Source: Ponticoccus alexandrii
Lineage (GTDB): Bacteria > Pseudomonadota > Alphaproteobacteria > Rhodobacterales > Rhodobacteraceae
Direction: 5' to 3'
Length of the DNA: 64,000 bases
Assembly: GCF_016806125.1 (NCBI RefSeq)
Contig: NZ_CP047166.1
Span: forward strand, 3,038,001 to 3,102,000
Shown here one piece after another: positions 17,572 to 25,095 of the stretch. The notes beneath the pieces are model-generated. The model was given only the letters and a program-made list of their open reading frames with translations, had not been told where the DNA came from and searched no databases. Positions within the stretch are counted from its first letter, which is position 1, and every line of letters begins with the position of its first letter. The translations under genes were made by a program, and so were the position numbers.

Positions 17572-19317
17572 ATGACCTTCAAACCCGCCGAATGGCCCCG
17601 CAAGCTGCGCTCTCAGGAATGGTACGGCGGCAACAGCCGCGATACGATCTACCACCGGGGCTGGCTGAAGAACCAAGGCCACCCGCACGACCTTTTCGAC
17701 GGCCGCCCGATCATCGGCATCCTCAACACCTGGGCCGAGCTGACCCCCTGCAACGGCCATCACGTCAAGGAACTTGTCGAGAAGGTGAAGGCCGGCGTCT
17801 GGGAGGCTGGTGGCTTCCCGGTCGAGGTGCCGGTCTTCTCGGCCTCGGAAAACACCTTCCGCCCCTCGGCGATGATGTTCCGCAACCTCGCCGCGCTTGC
17901 GGTCGAGGAGACCATCCGCGGACAGCCCATCGACGGCTGCGTCCTGATGGTGGGCTGCGACAAGACCACGCCGTCCCTGATCATGGGCGCGGCCTCGGTC
18001 GATCTGCCGTCCATCGTCGTCACCGGCGGGCCGATGCTGAACGGCTATTACAAGGGTGAGCGCGTGGGCTCTGGCACGCACCTCTGGAAGTTCTCCGAGA
18101 TGGTGAAGGCCGGAGAGATGACGCAGGAGGAGTTCCTCGAAGCCGAGGCCTCGATGTCCCGCTCCACCGGCACCTGCAACACCATGGGCACGGCCTCGAC
18201 CATGGCCTCCATGGCCGAAGCGCTCGGCATGGCGCTGTCGGGCAACGCGGCCATTCCGGCAGTGGACTCGCGCCGCCGCGTCATGGCGCAACTGTCGGGT
18301 CGGCGCATCGTGCAGATGGTCAAGGACGACCTGAAGCCCTCGGACATCATGACCAAGCAGGCCTTCGAGAACGCCGTGCGCACCAACGGCGCCATCGGTG
18401 GTTCGACCAATGCGGTCGTGCACCTGCTCGCCATGGCGGGGCGCACCGGCGTCGACTTCACGCTCGACGATTTCGACCGCTGCGGGCGCGATATCGAGAC
18501 CATCGTGAACCTGATGCCCTCGGGCGAATACCTGATGGAGGAATTCTTCTACGCGGGCGGGCTTCCGGTGGTCCTGAAACGCCTCGGCGAGGGCGGCAAG
18601 CTGCACAAGGACGCGCTGACCGTCTCGGGCCAGACCATCTGGGACGAGGTCAAGGATGTGCAGAACCACAACGAGGACGTCATCCGACCCGTTGGCAAGG
18701 GCCTGACGCAACAGGGCGGCATCGCCGTCTTGCGCGGCAACCTCGCGCCCAAGGGAGCGGTGCTGAAGCCCTCCGCCGCGTCGAAGCACCTGCTGACCCA
18801 CAAGGGCCGCGCCGTCGTCTTCGAGGACATCGACGACTACAAGGCCAAGATCAACGACGAGGCGCTGGATATCGACGAGACCTGCGTCATGGTGCTGAAG
18901 AACTGCGGCCCCAAGGGCTATCCGGGCATGGCCGAGGTCGGCAACATGGGCCTGCCGCCCAAGGTGCTGAAGAAGGGCATCACCGACATGGTCCGCATCT
19001 CGGACGCGCGCATGTCGGGCACCGCCTACGGCACGGTGATCCTGCACACCTCGCCCGAGGCCGCCGCCGGTGGCCCGCTTGCCGTGGTCCAGAACGGTGA
19101 CATGATCGAGGTGGACGTGCCGAACCGCCGCCTGCATCTGGACATCAGCGACGCGGAACTCGCCCGCCGTCTGGAGGCATGGAAGCCCACGCACGAACAG
19201 CCCGCCAGCGGCTACGCATGGCTGCACAACGCCCATGTGGAAGGCGCCGATACCGGGGCCGACCTCAGCTTTCTCAAGGGCTGCCGGGGCAATGCCGTGG
19301 GCAAGGACAGCCACTGA
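17572..19317 (+). CDS. L-arabinonate / D-galactonate-type dehydratase (IlvD/Edd family)
   Basis: A 581-residue Fe-S dehydratase, length matching the sugar-acid branch (about 579). The three cysteines that hold the [2Fe-2S] cluster in the family fit Cys60 ('TPCNGHH'), Cys129 ('VGCDKTTPS') and Cys202 ('TGTCNTMG'). The reaction is removal of water from an aldonate to give a 2-keto-3-deoxy acid. Its place after a ChvE transporter and before dehydrogenase and KDA-dehydratase genes points to L-arabinonate (or D-fuconate/galactonate) as substrate. It overlaps the next gene by one base (TGATG). Confidence 0.9.
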   Translation: MTFKPAEWPRKLRSQEWYGGNSRDTIYHRGWLKNQGHPHDLFDGRPIIGILNTWAELTPCNGHHVKELVEKVKAGVWEAGGFPVEVPVFSASENTFRPSAMMFRNLAALAVEETIRGQPIDGCVLMVGCDKTTPSLIMGAASVDLPSIVVTGGPMLNGYYKGERVGSGTHLWKFSEMVKAGEMTQEEFLEAEASMSRSTGTCNTMGTASTMASMAEALGMALSGNAAIPAVDSRRRVMAQLSGRRIVQMVKDDLKPSDIMTKQAFENAVRTNGAIGGSTNAVVHLLAMAGRTGVDFTLDDFDRCGRDIETIVNLMPSGEYLMEEFFYAGGLPVVLKRLGEGGKLHKDALTVSGQTIWDEVKDVQNHNEDVIRPVGKGLTQQGGIAVLRGNLAPKGAVLKPSAASKHLLTHKGRAVVFEDIDDYKAKINDEALDIDETCVMVLKNCGPKGYPGMAEVGNMGLPPKVLKKGITDMVRISDARMSGTAYGTVILHTSPEAAAGGPLAVVQNGDMIEVDVPNRRLHLDISDAELARRLEAWKPTHEQPASGYAWLHNAHVEGADTGADLSFLKGCRGNAVGKDSH

Positions 19318-20237
19318 TGAAACTCGCACTCGTCGGCATCGGCAAGATCGCGGTGGACCAGCACGTCCCCGCCATCGCCGCCTCCCCCGACTGGGAGGTG
19401 GGGGCGACGGTCTCGCGCGCGGGCACCCTGCCGGGGGTCGAGGCCTTCACCGACATGACCAAGATGCTGGAAAAGCGCCCGGACATCCGCGTCGTCTCGC
19501 TCTGCCTGCCGCCGGTGCCGCGCTTTGCCTATGCGCAGGCCGCGATCCGGGCAGGCCGCCACGTCATGCTGGAAAAGCCCCCGGGGGCCAGCCTCTCGGA
19601 ATGCCACGCGCTCGAGGCACTGGCGCGCGAGAACCGCGTGTCGCTCTATGCGTCGTGGCATAGCCGCGAGGCGGCCATGGTGCGCCCCGCGCGCAACTGG
19701 CTGTCAGACAAGCGCATCACCCGCGCCCATATCACGTGGCGCGAGGACGTGCGGCACTGGCACCCCGGGCAGGACTGGGTCTTCGAACCCGGCGGCATGG
19801 GCGTCTTCGACCCCGGCATCAACGCCCTGTCGATCCTGACGCGCATCCTGCCCGCACCCGTCCACCTGACCGAGGCGACGCTCGACTTCCCCGAGAACCG
19901 CCAGACCCCCATCGCGGCGCAACTGACCCTCTCGGGGAACGTCACCGCCGAGTTCGACTGGTTGCAGACCGGCAAGCAGACGTGGGAAATCGAGGTCGAC
20001 ACCCCCGACGGCAGGCTGGTGCTTCAGGACGGCGGCGCGCGCCTGCTGATCGACGGCAAGGAACGCGGCGCCGACGACGAGGACGACACCCTGCAAGGCG
20101 AATACCCCCGCCTTTACGACAACTTTGCACGGCTCGTGACCCGCGGCGGGATCGACATGGATCTCCGCCCGCTGACCCACGTGGCCGACGCTTTCATGCT
20201 GGGGGAACGGCGCACCGTCGCCCCCTTCGACTGGTAA
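19317..20237 (+). CDS. L-arabinose / D-galactose 1-dehydrogenase (Gfo/Idh/MocA family)
   Basis: A 306-residue NAD(P)-dependent dehydrogenase. The Rossmann start 'MKLALVGIGKIAVDQHVPAI' and 'VMLEKPPGASLSECHALE' (the Lys of the EKP motif is catalytic in this family) are visible, as is 'GGMGVFDPGINAL'. Size and sequence style match the L-arabinose/D-galactose 1-dehydrogenase of Azospirillum-type pathways, which forms the aldonolactone. The ATG overlaps the stop of the dehydratase gene, so the two are translationally coupled. Confidence 0.87.
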   Translation: MKLALVGIGKIAVDQHVPAIAASPDWEVGATVSRAGTLPGVEAFTDMTKMLEKRPDIRVVSLCLPPVPRFAYAQAAIRAGRHVMLEKPPGASLSECHALEALARENRVSLYASWHSREAAMVRPARNWLSDKRITRAHITWREDVRHWHPGQDWVFEPGGMGVFDPGINALSILTRILPAPVHLTEATLDFPENRQTPIAAQLTLSGNVTAEFDWLQTGKQTWEIEVDTPDGRLVLQDGGARLLIDGKERGADDEDDTLQGEYPRLYDNFARLVTRGGIDMDLRPLTHVADAFMLGERRTVAPFDW

Positions 20238-20246
20238 GGAGAAACC

Positions 20247-21176
20247 ATGGACCTGTTGAAAAACCCGCTGACCGGCATTCTTCCGGTGGCACCGACCCCG
20301 TTCCATGCCGATGGCCGCCTCGACGAAGAGGGCTGCCGCCGTGTCATGGACTGCATGATCGACCAAGGCGTCGACGCCATCTGCATCCTCGCCAACTACT
20401 CAGAACAGTTCATGCTGTCGGATGCCGAGCGCGAGACCGTCATGCGCATCAGCCTCGAACAGGTGGCGGGCCGAGTGCCGGTGATCGTCACCATCTCGGC
20501 CTTCTACACCGATATGGTGGTGGAACGCGCCAAGGCCGCGCAGGCCATGGGCGCCGCCATGGTCATGATGATGCCGCCCTACCACGGCGCGGGCGCCTTC
20601 GCCCCCGGCGAGGCGGGCATCTACGAGCACTTCAAGGCGGTCTCGGACGCCATCTCGATCCCGATCATGGTGCAGGACGCGCCGCTCTCGGGCGTGCAAC
20701 TGCCGGTGCCTCTGCTGGCGCGCATGGCGAAAGAGCTTGAGCGGGTGCGCTACTTCAAGCTGGAAATGCCCTATGCCGCCGACAAGCTGGCCGCGCTGAT
20801 CGAGGCGGGCGGCGACGATATCGTCGGTCCCTTCGACGGCGAAGAGGCCGCGACCCTGCTCGCCGACCTCGACGCGGGCTGCACCGGCACCATGACGTCG
20901 GGCCTGCAGCCGGAACATATCGGCAAGATCGTGCGTCAGTACCGGGCGGGTGACACCGACGGCGCCCTGAAACAGTGGCAATACTGCCTTCCACTGATCA
21001 ACCACGAAAACCGTCAATGCGGGCTGCGCGCCACCAAGACGGTGATGATGGAGGGTGGTGTTATCGGCTCCGATCACGTACGCCACCCGTTGAAGCCCAT
21101 GACCCAGCGCACGAAGGACCGCTTGTTGTCCATGGCGCGGGACATGGATCTGATTGCCCTCAAATGGGGAAAGTGA
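20247..21176 (+). CDS. 2-keto-3-deoxy-L-arabinonate dehydratase (DapA family)
   Basis: A 309-residue TIM-barrel lyase, the same length as the characterised Azospirillum KDA dehydratase. The Schiff-base lysine is Lys171 in 'VRYFKLEMP'. 'PVAPTPFHADGRLDEE' and 'GCTGTMTSG' are further DapA-family marks. The enzyme converts 2-keto-3-deoxy-pentonate to 2-oxoglutarate semialdehyde, feeding the aldehyde dehydrogenase encoded 7 bases downstream. An aldolase role in the DapA family is possible but disfavoured by the downstream gene. Confidence 0.88.
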   Translation: MDLLKNPLTGILPVAPTPFHADGRLDEEGCRRVMDCMIDQGVDAICILANYSEQFMLSDAERETVMRISLEQVAGRVPVIVTISAFYTDMVVERAKAAQAMGAAMVMMMPPYHGAGAFAPGEAGIYEHFKAVSDAISIPIMVQDAPLSGVQLPVPLLARMAKELERVRYFKLEMPYAADKLAALIEAGGDDIVGPFDGEEAATLLADLDAGCTGTMTSGLQPEHIGKIVRQYRAGDTDGALKQWQYCLPLINHENRQCGLRATKTVMMEGGVIGSDHVRHPLKPMTQRTKDRLLSMARDMDLIALKWGK

Positions 21177-21183
21177 GGAAGAC

Positions 21184-22698
21184 ATGACCTTTCAACCACA
21201 TGGCAAACACCTGATCGCGGGCGACTGGGTCGCCGGCGAAACCACCTTCACCTCGGAACCGGCCCACGGCCCGGCGCACGACTATTCCGTCGGCACGCCC
21301 GCGCTGGTGGATCAGGCCTGCAAGGCCGCCGAAGAGGCCTTCTGGACCTACGGCTACACCACCCGCGAAAAGCGCGCCGAGTTCCTGAACGCCATCGCCG
21401 ACGAGATCGAGGCCCGCGCGGAGCAGATCACCGAGATCGGCACGCAGGAAACCGGTCTGCCCGAAGGCCGCCTTCAGGGGGAACGTGGCCGCACCACGGG
21501 CCAGTTGCGCCTCTTCGCGTCGCATATCCTCGAAGGCGACTATCTCGACCGTCGCCACGACAAGGCCCTGCCCGACCGCGAGCCGCTGCCGCGTCCCGAC
21601 CTGAAGATGGTCCAGCGCCCCATCGGCCCGGTCGCCGTCTTCGGCGCCTCGAACTTCCCGCTGGCCTTCTCGACCGCCGGTGGCGACACCGCATCCGCGC
21701 TCGCCGCGGGCTGCCCGGTCGTGGTCAAGGGCCACTCGGCCCACCCCGGCACCGGCGAAATCGTGGCCGAGGCCATCCACGCCGCCATCGAGAGCTGCGG
21801 CCTGCCCAAGGGCGTCTTCAGCCTGATCCAGGGCGGCAAGCGCGACGTCGGCACGGCGCTGGTCCAGCACCCGCTGATCAAGGCCGTGGGCTTCACCGGC
21901 TCGCTGGGCGGCGGTCGCGCGCTCTTCGACCTTTGCGCGCAGCGCGACGAGCCGATCCCCTTCTTCGGCGAGTTGGGGTCCGTCAACCCGATGTTCGTGC
22001 TCCCCGAGGCCGCCCGCGCGCGCGGCGCCGAGATGGGCAAGGGCTGGGCTGGCTCGCTGACCATGGGCGCAGGCCAGTTCTGCACCAACCCCGGCATCGC
22101 GGTGGTGCAGAAAGGCGCCGAGGGTGACGCCTTCGTCGCCGCCGCCGCCGAGGCGCTGAAGGACGCGCCCTCGCAATGCATGCTGACCGACGGCATCGCG
22201 CAGGCCTACAAGGACGGCAAGTCGCGCTTCGACGGGCGCAACGCCGTCAAGCCGGTCCTGACCACCGACAGCGATGGCCGCAACGCCTCTCCGAATCTCT
22301 TCGAGACGGACGCCGAGAACTACCTGCAGGACCACGCCCTTGGCGAAGAGGTCTTTGGCCCGCTGGGTCTGGTGGTGCGCGTGAACGGCGCCGACGAGAT
22401 GGAGACGCTGGCGAAGGGCTTCGAAGGTCAGCTGACCGCGACCCTGCACATGGACGACGGCGATCTGGCTCTTGCCCAGCGCCTGATGCCGGTGCTGGAA
22501 CGCAAGGCGGGCCGGATCCTCGTGAACGGCTTCCCGACCGGCGTCGAGGTGGCGGATTCGATGGTTCACGGCGGCCCCTACCCGGCCTCGACGAACTTCG
22601 GCGCGACCTCGGTGGGCACCATGGCGATCCGCCGCTTCCTGCGGCCGGTCTGCTACCAGAACTTCCCCGACGCCCTGCTGCCCGGCGACCTGGGCTGA
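21184..22698 (+). CDS. 2-oxoglutarate semialdehyde (2,5-dioxovalerate) dehydrogenase
   Basis: A 504-residue aldehyde dehydrogenase of the alpha-ketoglutaric semialdehyde branch. Visible marks are 'GASNFPLAFSTAGGDTASALAAG' (split: cofactor segment), the general base in 'FFGELGSVNP', the nucleophile in 'GAGQFCTNPG' and 'EEVFGPLGLVV'. The ATG at 21184 is 7 bases after the KDA dehydratase stop. It completes conversion of arabinose-type sugars to 2-oxoglutarate, the entry to the TCA cycle. It is distinct from the cluster-1 aldehyde dehydrogenase at 3275. Confidence 0.92.
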   Translation: MTFQPHGKHLIAGDWVAGETTFTSEPAHGPAHDYSVGTPALVDQACKAAEEAFWTYGYTTREKRAEFLNAIADEIEARAEQITEIGTQETGLPEGRLQGERGRTTGQLRLFASHILEGDYLDRRHDKALPDREPLPRPDLKMVQRPIGPVAVFGASNFPLAFSTAGGDTASALAAGCPVVVKGHSAHPGTGEIVAEAIHAAIESCGLPKGVFSLIQGGKRDVGTALVQHPLIKAVGFTGSLGGGRALFDLCAQRDEPIPFFGELGSVNPMFVLPEAARARGAEMGKGWAGSLTMGAGQFCTNPGIAVVQKGAEGDAFVAAAAEALKDAPSQCMLTDGIAQAYKDGKSRFDGRNAVKPVLTTDSDGRNASPNLFETDAENYLQDHALGEEVFGPLGLVVRVNGADEMETLAKGFEGQLTATLHMDDGDLALAQRLMPVLERKAGRILVNGFPTGVEVADSMVHGGPYPASTNFGATSVGTMAIRRFLRPVCYQNFPDALLPGDLG

Positions 22699-22717
22699 GG
22701 ACAGGCGCACTCCGCCC

Positions 22718-22800
22718 CTTCTTTGGTCCTGAAAATACCTCGGGGGGCGGCGCAAGCCGCGGGGGTCATGCTGAAAGCATGCCTCTGGCATGACGCCCCC
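22718..22800 (-). repeat. dispersed repeat, copy B, with adjoining hairpin
   Basis: Read on the minus strand this is the same element as copy A: the plus strand shows CTTCTTTGGTCC-TGAAAATACCTCGGGGGG and a GCGGC-GCAA-GCCGC stem. It is extended by a larger imperfect hairpin between GGGGGTCATGC and GCATGACGCCCCC (22761-22800). It follows the semialdehyde dehydrogenase gene by 19 bases. Confidence 0.8.
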
Positions 22801-22818
22801 TCCCCGCTCGCCAAACAG

Positions 22819-22850
22819 AAAAGGGGCCGCAGATATGCGGCCCCTCTTTC
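22819..22850. terminator. bidirectional intrinsic terminator
   Basis: GAAAA-GGGGCCGC-AGATAT-GCGGCCCC-TCTTTC: an 8-base perfect stem flanked by A-run and T-run on opposite sides. It sits between the plus-strand sugar operon and the minus-strand response regulator, whose 3' ends face each other, so it can serve both. Confidence 0.85.
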
Positions 22851-22884
22851 ATTCCAATGCCAGGGAACGTCGCCTATTTGAATT

Positions 22885-23556
22885 TCAGCGGCTCGTCGGC
22901 ATCGAACAGATAAGAGACATTCCAGGTCTCCGGTTCCGAAACCCCCGGGAGGCCAGCATATCGATGATCCGCTTGTCTATCGTATCCACGAAACGCCCGA
23001 ATTCCATTTCGTCGCGGATCACCCGCGCCACATCCTGTGCAATCTGAACCCGCTGCTGGGCCAGCAGTTCTCCGATCCAGTGGCGCGAGGCCTCGGCGAA
23101 GATCTTGGCAGAGGCGATCATCAATTCACGCAGCTTCTCGGCCGTCAGGGCATCCTTGTCCAGACAATCGAGCGACCCTTTCTTCATCGAGGCCACCGCC
23201 ACGTCCGTCCGCATTTCGGACGAGACCATGACCACCGCCGCACCGAAGTTCATCGGGTGGTTCTGCACCATGCGCTGCGCGTGCAGCCCGTTGCCGTCGG
23301 CCAGCTTGTAGTCGATCAGGACAAGGTCATAGGCGGCACTGTCCAGCGCCTTTGCAAAGGTATCCATGTCCTGCGCCGTAGTCGTGGACACAGGCAGGCC
23401 GGTCTTCTCGCAGGCGCGGATGATGCGGCTCTGGTCGAAGCGGCTGTCATCCAGCACCAGCACATCGAAGACGCCCCGGCGCTCATGTGCGAAGGTCGCT
23501 TCGTTATAGGCCGCCTCGGCAGCCGCCGCGCTATCCCGTATCGAGGCCTTATTCAT
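22885..23556 (-). CDS. response regulator with helical C-terminal extension, probable frameshift near its end
   Basis: A 223-residue protein as read. Receiver domain at about residues 28-150: acidic pair in 'VLVLDDSRFD', phospho-acceptor Asp in 'LVLIDYKLADGNG', Ser in 'VMVSSE', Lys in 'CLDKDAL'. A helical region of about 60 residues follows, with no HTH. Start 23556 ('MNKASIRDSAAAA') is used. The last 13 residues look unnatural, while one extra G in the CCCGGGGG run near 22943 would give a smooth acidic ending 'PETWNVSYLFDADEPLKFK' stopping at 22874. A real frameshift or a homopolymer sequencing error is therefore likely. A sensorless kinase gene is divergent at 23740. Confidence 0.8.
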   Translation of the reverse strand: MNKASIRDSAAAAEAAYNEATFAHERRGVFDVLVLDDSRFDQSRIIRACEKTGLPVSTTTAQDMDTFAKALDSAAYDLVLIDYKLADGNGLHAQRMVQNHPMNFGAAVVMVSSEMRTDVAVASMKKGSLDCLDKDALTAEKLRELMIASAKIFAEASRHWIGELLAQQRVQIAQDVARVIRDEMEFGRFVDTIDKRIIDMLASRGFRNRRPGMSLICSMPTSR

Positions 23557-23739
23557 CGGGCACCCCTGTTCCAATTCCCCGTCCAAAAAGTATTCCCTTT
23601 CCCAGCGCCGGGCCACTCCTCAATGCCGGGCATTTCTTTCAACTTTGAATTCAATCCGCGACGGCTGAAAATTGCCGGATCACGCGCTTCGTGGTAGGGG
23701 TAAGCGGTTAATGCACGCCACGAAACGCAGGGACGCTCC

Positions 23740-24444
23740 ATGACGGTCATTTCAGAGAGGGAGCGCGAATATGAGGAATTCCTCTATTGCGTCACCCACG
23801 ACCTGAAAAGCTTCTCGCGTGCCATGCGAGTCATTCCGGACTGGATCGCCGAAGACCTCCAGGCCGCGAAGATCGCCCTGCCCGACGGCGTCGGCGAACA
23901 CATGGACATGCTGAAGTCCTACGCGGGCGGCATGGACCGGATGCTTGAATCTCTGACGACGCTCAGCCGCATCGGGCGGCTTGCGGATACCTCCGCCGAC
24001 CACGCGTTGAACGATCTTCTGGGTGCCGCATGGGCCTCTCTGGCGCCCGACAGCGCCCGCCTTTCCGTCCCGCAGCATGCCTTTCAGGTGCACGGGCCGA
24101 AAAATGACCTGTCGCGGCTTTTCGCGGCGCTGCTGTCGAACGGGGTGGACCATAACACCGACCCGGCCCCGGACATCGGGGTGACGGCAGTGCCGGACGG
24201 TGATCGCGTGCAGATCCGTGTCGCCGATAACGGCCCCGGGATCGAGGCGCAGTATCGCCAGAAGGTCTTTGAACCATTGCATACGCTGCGCCCCAAGGAC
24301 GAATCCGGGCACGCGGGCATGGGGCTTGCCATCGCGCGCAAGGTGGTCAAGTCCCTCGGCGGCGAAATCCATATCGAAGAGCCCAGCGCCGGGCACGGCT
24401 GCCGGGTGGTCTTCGACCTGCCCGGAGCCAAAAACGCCGTCTGA
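23740..24444 (+). CDS. soluble histidine kinase without a sensor domain
   Basis: A 234-residue cytoplasmic kinase. The HisKA-type helix has the phospho-acceptor in 'YCVTHDLKSFSRAM' (about His19). The ATPase domain shows an N-box 'LLSNGVDHN', G1 'VADNGPGIE' and G2 'GHAGMGLAIARKVV'. There is no membrane segment, PAS or GAF domain ahead of the dimerisation helix, so the signal must come from a partner. The receiver protein encoded divergently at 22885 is the obvious candidate partner. Confidence 0.85.
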   Translation: MTVISEREREYEEFLYCVTHDLKSFSRAMRVIPDWIAEDLQAAKIALPDGVGEHMDMLKSYAGGMDRMLESLTTLSRIGRLADTSADHALNDLLGAAWASLAPDSARLSVPQHAFQVHGPKNDLSRLFAALLSNGVDHNTDPAPDIGVTAVPDGDRVQIRVADNGPGIEAQYRQKVFEPLHTLRPKDESGHAGMGLAIARKVVKSLGGEIHIEEPSAGHGCRVVFDLPGAKNAV

Positions 24445-24696
24445 ACGCGCAGGCAGGCGCCACCCCGTTTAAGCGAACCGACGTCCGCCGCTCTACCTCT
24501 TTCCGACCACTTCATCCCTCGCCCAAAATGGCAAGAGACGGCCCCTTGCCCATCTGTTCGGTACCTCGACATGGGATGACACCGCACCTGTCCCCTTGCC
24601 CGTCTGTCCGTCGCGACGGCGACCCAAGGCATCACCACGGGCGCCAGCCGCCGGCCCCTTCGCCACACCGCTCCGCCCAGCGCGGGCATCTTCCGC

Positions 24697-25095
24697 TCAG
24701 GCCGCCTTGTCCTGCAAAAGCGCGTCGATCCGTTCCAGATGCTCTGGCCGCAGCGGCTTGTTGATATAGTCCCGCACCACCTCGTACCCTGCAGCACGCT
24801 GCTGGTCGTGTTCCGACATCGAGGTGGTCAGCATGATCACGGCGGCGCGGGCGAAACCCGCTCCGAAACGCGCCGTGGCCGCATCGAGAAACTCGAACCC
24901 GTTCATCCTTGGCATGTTGATATCCAGCAGGATGACGTCGATCGTCGGGCAGACGGGCGCGGCGAGAAATGCCAGCGCATCCTCGGCCATGACGAAACTG
25001 TGCACCCGCCCCACCAGCCCGGACCGGGCGATGATCCGGGCATAAAGTTTCTGGTCGAGCGCGTTGTCGTCCACGAGCATGAGCGTGTCTATCAT
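24697..25095 (-). CDS. single-domain response regulator (Rcp1-like)
   Basis: A 132-residue stand-alone receiver: 'LMLVDDNALDQ' (acidic pair), 'VILLDINMPRMNGFEFLD' (phospho-acceptor Asp), 'VIMLTTS' and 'YINKPL' (Lys). There is no output domain, so it probably works by phosphotransfer or protein binding. Its start codon overlaps the stop of the kinase upstream by 4 bases (ATGA), so the two are co-translated. Confidence 0.9.
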   Translation of the reverse strand: MIDTLMLVDDNALDQKLYARIIARSGLVGRVHSFVMAEDALAFLAAPVCPTIDVILLDINMPRMNGFEFLDAATARFGAGFARAAVIMLTTSMSEHDQQRAAGYEVVRDYINKPLRPEHLERIDALLQDKAA

